Part shown: positions 47,941-56,252 of the stretch, in pieces | Position numbering within the stretch: the stretch's first letter is position 1 | Layout of the letters: each line of letters begins with the position of its first letter | Origin: Symsagittifera roscoffensis | Lineage: Eukaryota; Xenacoelomorpha; Acoela; Convolutidae | Direction: 5' to 3' | Length of the DNA: 64,000 bases | Assembly: GCF_963678635.1 (NCBI RefSeq) | Contig: NC_087068.1 | Location: forward strand, 15,628,027 to 15,692,026 | Translations under genes and position numbers: made by a program | The notes under the pieces: generated by a model | What the model was told of the DNA's origin: nothing | The model's input: only the letters and a program-made list of their open reading frames with translations | Databases searched by the model: none

Positions 47941-48239
47941 TTGTTTGTATTTTATTAACCTTACGATGGACATTGTTGTATTTTGCTTTGTTAAAACTTT
48001 ACATATCTTTTTTTGATCCAATTATAAAACGGAACAATTATGCTGGAGGTAATTTTTTTATTCTGCTAATTTTTGGCGATCGAATTAATAATTTTTAACA
48101 AAAATATTTTGTCGCCCCATTGAAAATATCGACTCATTGAAATCAATTCTAAAAAGATTTGTTATGCGCCACAAGTTATCCTGTACAACAAAATTCTTCC
48201 AAATTGAATTGAGGCTAGCTTTCGTAACTTTAATTTCTA

Positions 48240-49210
48240 CACTTGATCTTTGATATTGTCCAAAACTGATAGCTTTTCAATTTTTTTTCCCAGAAATTAA
48301 ACAATTTTGATAAAGGGGTAGTCGGAGCATTCAGGGTTTTGTCTTGATATACAAGCAGTCTTGTTCTTCCGACTTTTGTTACTTCTGTGATCAATTTTCG
48401 TAAAGTTATGGGGGTTTGAAGAATGCTTTTTGGCCAACTTGGGATAATTAACGATATGTTTCCCGCTATTAACGCGTAAGCTCTTTATTCCCCTCACACT
48501 CTTCACTTTATATGGCGTGTGAGGGGAAAATTCTCACAAAAAATCTCAATTTTTCTTAAGGAAAAATTTTTCATTTTAATTTTTTTACATTCAATTTCTT
48601 CATGTCGCTACTGTTTCATAGACCTTAAAAGGCAGTTGGAACGTTCAAAGCTTCGCCTTTATACGAGCATTCTTGTTATATTTTTAAAGCATGTTTGTTT
48701 TTTTGTCTCAATGTTCCGTTTTTGTTCCGACTTTCGATACTTTCGATTTGTGCTCGGGGTGGGTTTTTTTTCTTCAGACAAATTTCGACTTTTTAACTAG
48801 CCATTTTGACGGAATTTTCTTTTATCATTCGAAAGCTATTTTTGTCCTGAGCTTAAGTTTGAAAAGATATTTCACCTGTGATCATTTTTCGGAAAGTTAT
48901 GAGGGTTTAAAGATTGCCATTTTGGCCATTTTGACCAATTTGGGACTATTAACGCGCAATATAATTCGCGCTATTAACGCGTTAGCGAGATTTAATCCGT
49001 CTTATAAATCGTTCCAAATTGGTTGAACGAAGCTTATTTGTCATAATTGATTTGTTACGAGGAACAAAATCTATCTTTTTGTACTTTATTTGGCGTATGG
49101 GGGGATGATTTTCATAAAAAATTTCAAATTTTAGAAAAAAAATTTTCATTTTATTTTATTTCATTTATTTTTTTATGTATTACTGCTGATGCGAGCAGTC
49201 TTGTTTAGTT
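48240..49210 (+). repeat. Dispersed repeat family R2 block
   Basis: Two diverged plus-strand copies (about 48505-48690 and 49075-49210) of the sequence seen inverted at 24640-24850. Between them, TTTTTTCTTCAGACAAATTT to CCTGTGATCATTTTTCGGAA (about 48765-48905) recurs at 63845-63990. Confidence 0.6.
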
Positions 49211-50471
49211 TGAATTTTGTGTATTTGTTTTGGTGAACGACTTAGAGAAAGTCGCAATGCTATACTTTGTTGCTGGCTGGAAAACAAATAACCCTAAATT
49301 TTCTGAAGTAGATTCGAAGTAATCGTTCTAGCAAAGAAGACGGCTCGTGATATGGCATGTGCACGAAAATTGCGCGTTAATCATCCCAAGTTGGAAAAAC
49401 TGCCATATATCAAATCCTTGTAATTTTGCAAAAAGTAGCCCCAGGTATTTTTTTTAATTTGAGATCATGACATCAATAGTTTTCAGATCAATAGAAATTC
49501 AAAAACAAACGTCAAAAAAGGCTATTTAAGGAGTCTAAATTTGTCCGAAGAAAAAGAAACTCGAGCACAAATATTTTGTCACTTTCTTCGAAAGCCCGAG
49601 CAAAAAATTGCCTAAAACATAGAGAACAGAAAATGAGTCTGCGAGAAGATGTGTGTGCGGCTATAAGGCCTGCATTGAGCGCAAAAAAAAAGTTTTATGC
49701 GTGAAGGTTCCTGTTATTTGAAAAAGAAGGGCAAAGTGGGAAAACTAAATAAGCATAAATAGAAGAGATCAATTGTTTTTAAGACAGTGAGACTTTTGTT
49801 GTAATTCTGTGGTGATTTACATTTAATGCAATTATTCAGTATCTTCGATGGAATTTTGATATCATGAGAACTAACTACAGAAGAACGCAGTTTCAAATTA
49901 TGATTCGTTCCGAGAAAATTACTACCAATATGATCTATATACGCAAAACTTTACAAGTAATATTAAATTATTCTGTGCGGGGATTTTCCAAAAATCGAAG
50001 TCATGTTTCAAATGCGAAGTACAACTATTAATAAAATCAGTAATTGAGTAATTCACAAATATTTCTAAGGAGTTGAGCCCGTCCTATCTTACAAACCTCA
50101 TCTGCACTAAATTATCTCAGGAAGTTTACATGGCTAATATATGTTTTCATCAAATGCAGAACAACCATTCCAAACCAATGAAGGAACGATAAAGTTCATC
50201 AATAAAGCAATTCATTCAAAACAAAAATATATCATTTGAGCATCTATGAGGGAAAACTTAAAATACACAGGAAGAGCATAACAAAATTTTTGGTTTCTAA
50301 AAAAAAACGAAAATTAAACTTCTCCTTCCAATTTTTCTCTCATCAATTTGCATCACTTTTCTTAAAATTCTTGACTTAAGTTTTTCATTAAGTGGTCAAA
50401 AAAAGTACAAAAATTTCGTTATAATCTCGTAAACAATTACTACCAACTTTTATTAAATGCGCTATGTTGAG
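49211..50471. other. Intergenic, nothing recognised
   Basis: AT-rich interval before the 3' end of the channel gene. It would contain that gene's 3' UTR on the minus strand; no clear polyadenylation site was assigned. Confidence 0.4.
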
Positions 50472-50749
50472 TTACTTGACACCATATGATGGCTTGGAAC
50501 TATCACTGCCGATCAACCTCTCAGTCGCTTTTCCCCCATCGCCGTGACTCATCATATTCGTAGAATTAACTGTAGGGTTACTTTTATTCGGCACTTTGTC
50601 GCTGTCGAGTCGGTCCACGAAGTCGTTTTGGCCAGAGACGCTCTCGTCCTCGTCTGTCGGGAGGAGGTACACGTGGATGCCCAGTTCAGGGATCTCGTAG
50701 AGGGTTTCGAGAACCAACAGGGCAAACACCACGCCCACAATAAGAAATG
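50472..50749 (-). CDS. Two-pore-domain potassium channel (K2P), last exon
   Basis: Acceptor TGTTTTAG on the minus strand; the two leading bases complete an Ala codon. It encodes the fourth membrane helix (FLIVGVVFALLVLETLYEI) and a cytoplasmic tail of about 70 residues ending in a stop at 50472. The tail is acidic in its first half (LPTDEDESVS) and carries Ser-rich stretches that could be phosphorylated. Four exons of this gene are visible in order on the minus strand; the exon or exons for the N-terminus and first helix are missing from the recognised set. Confidence 0.9.
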
Positions 50750-51055
50750 CTAAAACAGACACTTTTATTCAAGCTATTTTCCACGATGCTCATGATTCTT
50801 ATTTGAGCTTGTTTTTATTATGAAACATTTTCCAAACACAGTTCTGGATTATGACAATGGCTAAAGAAATTGACCATTTAAAATGGCCTATAGCTCATTT
50901 AAATGATCAATTTTATGAGTTTTTGCAAAAAAGAGATTACCAAGTACATGTCTCTGACACTACCAAAATCTTAACTTTTTGTTGCTAAACCTTTTTTGGA
51001 TATCTTCTTGTAAAACACAAATATATTAGCAAAAACACACGAAGTTCAAAGTCAC

Positions 51056-51295
51056 CTGAGCAGAACACGAGGTAGAGCTCCCTCCAACCCCCGTACACTT
51101 GGGATCCAGGCACGTAGTCCCCCAATCCCACCGTGGACACAGACACTATGCTGAAGTAGAGAGCCTCTAACATGTTCCAAGAAGGCTCTGTTTCTCGGAA
51201 CACGAGGGTAGCTACGAACACGAAGAACGAGAGCACACACGTGAACACGATGAATAAGTGCAGGAACCGGGTCAGAAACAGACCCAAAGAATTGC
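51056..51295 (-). CDS. K2P channel exon with helix M3 and second pore
   Basis: Acceptor TTTTCAG, donor GTGACT. It encodes NSLGLFLTRFLHLFIVF, hydrophobic helix M3 (VLSFFVFVATLVF), the pore helix (WNMLEALYFSIVSVSTVGLG) and the second selectivity filter TVGLGDYVPG, a classic K2P pore-2 signature with G-L-G in place of G-Y-G. It ends in YGGWRELYLVFCS at the start of M4. K2P channels are dimeric plasma-membrane leak channels that set resting potential. Confidence 0.95.
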
Positions 51296-51602
51296 CTGAA
51301 AATTAGAAAACAAAACTCATCTATTTTCTTTGGAAAATTACACATTAAAATCTTTTGATCATCAAATCTGATATTCTTAGTTTAATTTTAAACTATTTTC
51401 TCTTAATGAGCAAATACCTTAAAACAAGGCCTTTACGACTCGTTGGCCTTGTTAGGTTCAAATGTATGCAAAATTGTGACAAAAAAAGGGTTCTGGTAGA
51501 AGATTTTTTTTTGATAAATTAGTGTCCAGCGTTTTGATTTGTTTCCGGCGGAAATAAATTTTTTAATTCAGTAGCTAACATAGCCAGATAGAGTGAACTG
51601 AC

Positions 51603-51761
51603 CAAGTTTGTTCTCTAAGTATGCCTTGAGTTTTCGAGTGAACTTGAGGAGACGGATGACCATTACAGTTGTCAACAGCAGAGTCAGTGGCACCGAGACA
51701 GAAGTCAGCAACGCTGTCAGCACTTTCCCAGTCACTGTTCCCGGGGCTAAGTTGCCATAAC
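51603..51761 (-). CDS. K2P channel exon with end of first pore and helix M2
   Basis: Acceptor TTGACAG, donor GTCAGT. It begins inside the first selectivity filter: the Gly codon of G-Y-G is split between this and the upstream exon, followed by YGNLAPGTVTGKV, then helix M2 (LLTSVSVPLTLLLTTVMVI) and a basic cytoplasmic linker (RLLKFTRKLKAYLENKL). An intron in the pore-1 GYG is a known conserved feature of many K2P genes. Confidence 0.95.
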
Positions 51762-51844
51762 CTGTCAACGAGGGAAATTTGTAATTGATTGCTGGTGCCC
51801 ATTTTACATCCCCTTAAGCCACTTCAGTGTGCGGTTAATAGCCT

Positions 51845-52065
51845 GGATAACCTGGGTCGAGGTGCTCACTTTATGTTTCGTCTTATGTTTCGTCTTGTTT
51901 CGTCAAAACCCAAAAAAAAGTAGCCGAGACAGGAGTTTGGGTCGAGCAAAAATTCGAAACATACCGCGAGCACGGACCCGAAAGATATCAGAACTTGGTC
52001 GAGCATGGTCGAAACATACCTCGAGCATGGTCGAAACATGCCGATTGCCCCGCGGTACTTCGGAA
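51845..52065. repeat. GTCGA-type foldback repeat inside a K2P intron
   Basis: Opens with CCTGGGTCGAGGTGCTCA in minus orientation with three TTTCGTC units, then switches to plus-orientation units (GGTCGAGCAAAAATTCGAAA, TGGTCGAGCATGGTCGAAAC, twice). Opposite-facing arms around a short spacer (AAAACCCAAAAAAAAG) make it the most compact member of the family. The opening matches the inverse of the closing motif at 4262-4281. Confidence 0.7.
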
Positions 52066-52128
52066 TCAAAAACAAAAACTTCTTTCAAATATAAACATAT
52101 GATCAACAAGTAAACTGCTGCAACTGAC

Positions 52129-52254
52129 CGACTGTCGTTCCGATGCTGGTGGCGAACAGGAGAGATGCCCCGAAGGACCACCCATTGTCATTGTTCATGT
52201 CGCCAGAGGAGGAAAACCCATGCAGTTGACCAATCTCCACCTCCAATATCAACT
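52129..52254 (-). CDS. K2P channel exon with extracellular cap and first pore
   Basis: Acceptor CTGTGTGTAG, donor GTCAGT. It encodes the end of the extracellular cap (LILEVEIGQLHGFSSSG), then NGWSFGASLLFATSIGTTVG, a typical pore-1 helix and filter in which the Trp, Phe-x-x-Ala and T-T-V-G positions all fit. The two leading bases require an upstream exon ending with a single base, which should encode the N-terminus, helix M1 and the first cap helix. I could not identify that exon in this window. Confidence 0.9.
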
Positions 52255-53598
52255 CTACACACAGCAGAAGAAACAAGTATTAGCAGAAGCAACAATTATT
52301 AAAATAAAACATGTGAAAACTTCATTGAATTTAATTTATTGTTGACCCAAACTGTCTGTAGCTTCCTCCAAATTTTTACGGATCTAGTGTAAAAACTATA
52401 GACTTTATGGGCAATAAATGAATCAACCGTACAGTATCCCGTAAGGTGATACCCGCTAGCCGTATTAATATTGACACTTTTTTTATCTAATATACCACGA
52501 ACAGTTTTTTTCCGTTTTTTGCCGCATCTTTTAGACAACTTTCACAAATATGAGACACAAAATTGACAAAATTAAAATAGTCGTGGCTATAATCTAAGAA
52601 ATTCATTTTAGAACAAATTTTTTTTCCACCGCTATATTGAATAAAAAAGGGTTGTACCGTTGATTCGTCAAAGTCTTGACGAAGCATCAAAGTGAGCCGA
52701 GGGACGGGACGGAGGGGCATCACCGCCTCCCCCTTCATTTCTGTTTGCCAATTTTTATCCAAAGTGTTCACACTTTGTTACTGAAATCCACACTCACTTT
52801 TGATTAACTAACCCCAAAACTTTTCAAAACCTCTTTTTGGCGACAAAATACACCAAAAATGAGGGGGTAGCGTACGCAAAAAACGCCATTTTTCAATCAA
52901 AAAGGGCTTAACGTGTCGTTTTTCTCAGTTTTTCTGTTTTTTTTTGTAAAAGTTGCCTGCGACGCAGTTTTTTTTTACAAAATAGGGAGGTATTTTTGGT
53001 TATCACCCCCTCCCATTAAATGATGAAAATTTAAAAAAAAATATTGCAACCTTGGAATTACTGCAAAACACAAGGCAGATATCAACAGCCTTGAATCACT
53101 CGGAAAACTGAAAAAAAAATGGAAACCAAATGGCGTTTCAGGGAAAAGGACCTGTTTGAGGCTAAATTAGATTTTATTGCTTCGTTTTGGTGTGCACCAT
53201 ATTGACAGCCACCAGCACTTCTTGGTAAAATCAGTCCAATTTTAGAGAATTTTTGATTTTGGTGTTAAATGAAATTATAGAGGAACTAGGAAAAATTGGT
53301 TAGCCTATAAAAGTCTGCAAGAAAAATAAAATAATGAAACCGGCATAAAAAACAGAAAAAAAACAGAGCATAGTTTTAAGAGCTGTTCTGATTTTTCGCT
53401 TTTCGATGTCGGCTGAATCTGGGAAAGGACTATAATCATTTAAAATAGTGACCTTGTCTTGCAAACCGCGCACACGGCCATTACAATTTGATAAAACACA
53501 TCGCCACAAAACTCAAGTGTCTGTCAAAATTCGATGTTTGAAAAAAGCGTAAGCATCATGAACTAGCATTTCATTGTTTTTAATTGTCACAAGAGCTA
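52255..53598. other. Region between K2P exon and BEL insertion
   Basis: Holds a diverged copy of the GC/purine repeat (about 52820-53040: GAGGGGGTAGCGTACGC, TTGCCTGCGACGCAG). The first K2P exon could lie here or beyond the BEL element. A hydrophobic minus-strand frame at 53300-53509 is discussed under rejected items. Confidence 0.5.
53594..53598. repeat. Target site duplication, left (AGCTA)
   Basis: AGCTA directly before the 5' LTR matches AGCTA at 63398-63402 directly after the 3' LTR. Five bp is the usual BEL/Pao target duplication. Confidence 0.85.
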
Positions 53599-53643
53599 TG
53601 TTGCAATGCAAATGTAGAGTATAGAATGTAGAGTATAGATGCA

Positions 53644-53650
53644 TATAAAA
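53644..53650 (+). promoter_or_regulatory. LTR TATA box
   Basis: TATAAAA, 45 bp into the LTR. A start about 25-32 bp downstream would fall at 53670-53682, at the first base of the tRNA-like sequence. The same site occurs at 62972-62978. Confidence 0.6.
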
Positions 53651-53675
53651 CTGAACTAAAATGTAACAACAATAA

Positions 53676-53747
53676 GCACAGTTGGCCGAGCGGCCTAGAG
53701 ACAAGTCTCTCACGCCGGTCAACCGGGTTCGAGTCCCCCCATATGCA
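53676..53747 (+). ncRNA. tRNA-like sequence with perfect A and B boxes in the LTR
   Basis: TGGCCGAGCGG (53683-53693) is a perfect pol III A box and GGTTCGAGTCC (53726-53736) a perfect B box, spaced as in a tRNA. Between them lies a 5-bp stem AGAGA/TCTCT with a 4-nt loop CAAG, too small for an anticodon loop. The D stem and acceptor pair poorly (only the outermost GCA/TGC), so it is not a working tRNA. It resembles Leu/Ser-type tRNAs and the heads of tRNA-derived SINEs. A second copy is at 63004-63075 in the 3' LTR. Confidence 0.75.
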
Positions 53748-54072
53748 GACCTTAAAACATGTAGACCCGAGGGGCTATAGCCCCATTTGACCGTTTTTTA
53801 CTGTTTTTTGGTTCTAATTCGGTTCAGCCTTGATTAAGGTTGACCGCCAAAAAGAGCAATTTGTCTCAAGGACATTACCGACCGGTTCTTGTGGCTAGCT
53901 TGCGCCGTTTTGTACCAAAAACGGACAGATGAAAAAAATGTTGTATGATGTCCTGATCAATAGAAAAATACCGAAATTTATCTATTGCCTGAGTTATTTA
54001 CCGATAAATATCTCTTATTAATTTACGAATTTGGATGCAATTATTTTCGTTTGGAGATTAGCGAGCATATTT

Positions 54073-54090
54073 TGGCGCCCCACAAGGGAC
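54073..54090 (+). other. Primer-binding site
   Basis: TGGCGCCCCACAAGGGAC, four bases after the 5' LTR. TGG pairs with a tRNA 3' CCA, and the rest would pair with a tRNA 3' end of the TGGGGCG-CCA type; the GGCGCC core is like tRNA-Lys sites, but I cannot assign the tRNA from sequence alone. Confidence 0.8.
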
Positions 54091-54407
54091 TGAAGTTAGA
54101 AATCGAAATATAAGCAGATAGTCAAGAAATCATCTTACTTCATAACCTCAAAACGGTCATGCGACGATATCTAGACTCACGAGATTTAACATGGAGTTAA
54201 TTGTACGATCTATTATTTGATTTCAAACACTTTCGATCGACGTGCATAAACTCGTAAGAATCGTGGCGTGATACTTGGTCTTCAAATTATGCGACTCCAA
54301 TACTTCATCACTTGGTAAAACCACCCGCTAAATCACAAATACACAACTTCAATGAGGTGCATGAATGTCTAACGTGATATGATCTGAAGTGCGTCTTTGA
54401 GTCGGTG

Positions 54408-54485
54408 TTAAAGCTCGTGTATCTTGTCCTCTGCCTTGCACAGTTGGTTTTGTAGAGAGTGCAACTCTTTGTGAAGTCTCTCATT
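54408..54485 (-). CDS. Antisense ORF in BEL leader, exon B (zipper-like)
   Basis: On the minus strand 25 codons plus stop encode NERLHKELHSLQNQLCKAED followed by KIHEL, with Leu/Ile at heptad a/d positions, a strong coiled-coil or leucine-zipper pattern. The frame is open upstream for about a dozen codons. The proposed acceptor (TTCGAG, 54486-54487) is weak, but it gives the phase-0 join demanded by the good donor of the upstream exon 102 bp away. Could also be a remnant of a captured host gene. Confidence 0.35.
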   Translation of the reverse strand, partial: NERLHKELHSLQNQLCKAEDKIHEL

Positions 54486-54587
54486 CTCGAAGTCTCTCGG
54501 AATTTTGCCACGATTGATTCATTTGGAAATATAGTTGGAACAGTTGGAAATATAGCTACAGGAAATTACTACACCAAACCAACTTAC

Positions 54588-54738
54588 GATATCCTGACTG
54601 TCAACAACAGACGTATTAAGTGAGTACAAGTCAACTGCAGACGTTTTGTGTAAGTTAGAGAAGTGATTGCCGAACAATTTCTCTGCACCTGACCGAAGGT
54701 CTGACAACCCAAAACCGGTGACCGCCCAATCTCCAAAA
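54588..54738 (-). CDS. Antisense ORF in BEL leader, exon A
   Basis: Minus-strand frame bounded by a good acceptor (CTTCTTACAG) and a consensus donor (GTAAGT at 54582-54587). It encodes FGDWAVTGFGLSDLRSGAEK, then LFGNHFSNLHKTSAVDLYSL, then NTSVVDSQDI, a complex, protein-like sequence. One leading base implies an earlier exon not identified. It lies between the primer-binding site and the accessory ORF, on the strand opposite to gag-pol. No family recognised. Confidence 0.4.
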
Positions 54739-54829
54739 CTGTAAGAAGTTTCCAAAACTTTTAAAACTCCAATTGTGCTATAAATTTAAATACGATGTCA
54801 TTTATGATACAAATTTTCCCGCAAGCTAG

Positions 54830-54995
54830 CCCCCGGTAATTTTTCTCAATACCCAAAATTTTTGGACAGTTCCGTTGAACTGAAACATCTTACAGTCGGT
54901 ACATAGACAAACTGACTTGACATTTTTTCTCGATACCAAAAATTTTTGGATATATGTGAACGGAATATTAATCAGTGAAATCGGAACATAGACAA
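54830..54995. repeat. Two diverged tandem units in the BEL leader
   Basis: Units of about 85 bp with TTTTTCTCRATACC, AAAATTTTTGGA and a GGWACATAGACAA end, at about 54838-54910 and 54922-54997. Confidence 0.6.
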
Positions 54996-55176
54996 GAGGT
55001 ACTGGACTAGTTTTTTGGGTTGATTTACGACTCGAACCTGCTGACCAAAATTTACTGAAAAATTTTGTGAAAAAAGTAAAAAAATTAACAAAAAATCCTC
55101 AAGACGTCTCCAGAATTCTGCGAAACTGTGCTGTAAGATGACACCAACCTTATGTTAAGTGGTCGGGTAGCGAAAT

Positions 55177-55255
55177 ATCAGGCAAATTAAGTTGAGTTTT
55201 TTCATCCTCAGGTTTCTTCCGCGTGTGTTGTTGGAACTTAACCAATTTGCCTGAT
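55177..55255 (+). other. Leader stem-loop 1
   Basis: Arms ATCAGGCAAATTAAGTT (55177-55193) and AACTTAA-ccaa-TTTGCCTGAT (55235-55255) pair over 17 bp with a 4-nt bulge around a loop of about 40 nt containing TTCATCCTCAGGTTTCTTCC and GYGTGTGTTGTTGGA. Sits in the 5' leader, where LTR elements usually carry packaging or translation signals. Confidence 0.6.
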
Positions 55256-55374
55256 CCCCCACCCACCATTGGTGAAACTGAAAGCCAGTTCGCTTCGAGT
55301 AAAACAAAGCCGTTTCAGCCCGTCAGATTATTGACTTCGTTGCGTGACAGTAAAGTTAAGTGGTCAGGTACGGT

Positions 55375-55456
55375 GATATTAAGTGAGTTAAGTTGAACTC
55401 TTTCATCCTCAGGTTTACTCCGTGTGTGTTGTTGGAGTTCAACCGACCTACTTAAT
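55375..55456 (+). other. Leader stem-loop 2
   Basis: A second copy of the same loop (TTTCATCCTCAGGTTTACTC and CGTGTGTGTTGTTG) with a different stem: ATTAAGT with ACTTAAT (outer), GTTGAACTC with GAGTTCAAC (inner). The arms changed while pairing was kept and the loop stayed conserved, which argues for a functional RNA fold. Confidence 0.6.
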
Positions 55457-55514
55457 TTTCCAACCCCATTGGTACTTAAGCGTAACGAAGCCGGCGCATA
55501 GGTCCCCTAAGTGT

Positions 55515-56159
55515 ATGGTATTCATTCTAGGAGCTAGTTCTTTGGATCACGCGCTCCGAAAACTTCCCGCTCCGTCCCAGAAGCGCGTCAAAGATACTTG
55601 CTTTACGAAGCCAGGTTTAAGTTTGAACTTTAACGCTAGGGACTCTCAGAAAACGATACAGTACTACCTTCATCACTACTTGTCGCACCGTAACGACCTT
55701 GTAATTTGGCACGACGCCATTAATAACTCGATAAGTAGGCACCGCAGCAACAATAACCGCAAGCTGAGTAGTGAGCAACTTGTCAATTTGTTATTAAGGT
55801 ATAGGACAAACATTTGTGCGATCGTATACTGTAGACGGAACGGAACCGAGGATATAGAGGAAAGTTTAGGTTCAACAGGTATTCTCGTTCTCAACGTCGT
55901 TAAAGACTTTATCTCTAAGCGTAAGGCTAAGGACCAGGTACTAATTGAGAAGTACAAAGAGCTTCACCAGCCTCCTTCCCTTGAGTTAAAGACTCTCCTC
56001 CTTCTAAGGCGTTATAGCGCTAATCTTAACATCCTTAAGACACGTAAGAAGCGAAACCGCTTACCCCTCAAAGCTCGGAAAGCTATAAGAAATAGGCTTC
56101 AGGTAGAAGCTTTGAGACGTCAAGTTCCCCCGTCTTGTAAGCTAATGTTGATTTACTAA
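55515..56159 (+). CDS. BEL accessory ORF: SGNH/GDSL-hydrolase-like protein with basic tail
   Basis: A 214-residue ORF with its own stop, 93 bp before the Gag-Pol ATG. The ATG at 55515 is chosen because the first strand of the predicted fold starts right after it: MVFILGASSLDHAL resembles SGNH block I (hydrophobic strand, G-x-S). DLVIWHDAINNSI (residues 61-73) resembles block III, normally GxND, with Asn at 70-71. CAIVYCRRNG (101-110) and GILVLNVVKDF (122-132) look like later core strands, and ELHQPPSLELKTLLL (149-163) fits block V, with His151 as candidate catalytic His and Glu in place of the usual Asp. Residues 176-202 are very rich in Lys/Arg, suggesting RNA or DNA binding. Esterase domains are known in ORF1 of CR1-like LINEs; I know of none as standard in BEL elements. 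The family call rests on motif reading only. Confidence 0.55.
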   Translation: MVFILGASSLDHALRKLPAPSQKRVKDTCFTKPGLSLNFNARDSQKTIQYYLHHYLSHRNDLVIWHDAINNSISRHRSNNNRKLSSEQLVNLLLRYRTNICAIVYCRRNGTEDIEESLGSTGILVLNVVKDFISKRKAKDQVLIEKYKELHQPPSLELKTLLLLRRYSANLNILKTRKKRNRLPLKARKAIRNRLQVEALRRQVPPSCKLMLIY

Positions 56160-56252
56160 TGCAAATTTAATTACGTACCAAAACAATATCTCATTTTATT
56201 GATTGGTTTCTATAAGTGAGCATCCGTAGAATATTGTCAATTTGTGAAAAAC

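Larger units (their letters stand above)
53599..54069 (+). repeat. 5' LTR
   Basis: Starts TGTTGCAATGC and ends GAGATTAGCGAGCATA, 471 bp. Contains a duplicated TGTAGAGTATAGA motif near its start, a TATA box, a tRNA-like sequence and a perfect GGGGCTATAGCCCC palindrome (53771-53784). The boundary is set by the target duplication and by where the two LTR copies diverge. Confidence 0.95.

Noticed and set aside
52487-52771. Minus-strand 94-codon frame upstream of the K2P exons
   Set aside because: No splice sites in suitable phase, no family resemblance, and no membrane helix or cap-like segment.
53300-53509. Hydrophobic minus-strand frame as helix M1 exon of the K2P gene
   Set aside because: The segment TMLCFFSVFYAGFIILFFLQ could be a helix and a GT in phase exists, but the donor is poor and most of the hydrophobicity comes from T-rich intron-like sequence that ends in a typical acceptor.
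53676-53747. A genuine tRNA gene
   Set aside because: A and B boxes are perfect, but the D stem and most of the acceptor stem do not pair and the anticodon loop is only 4 nt.
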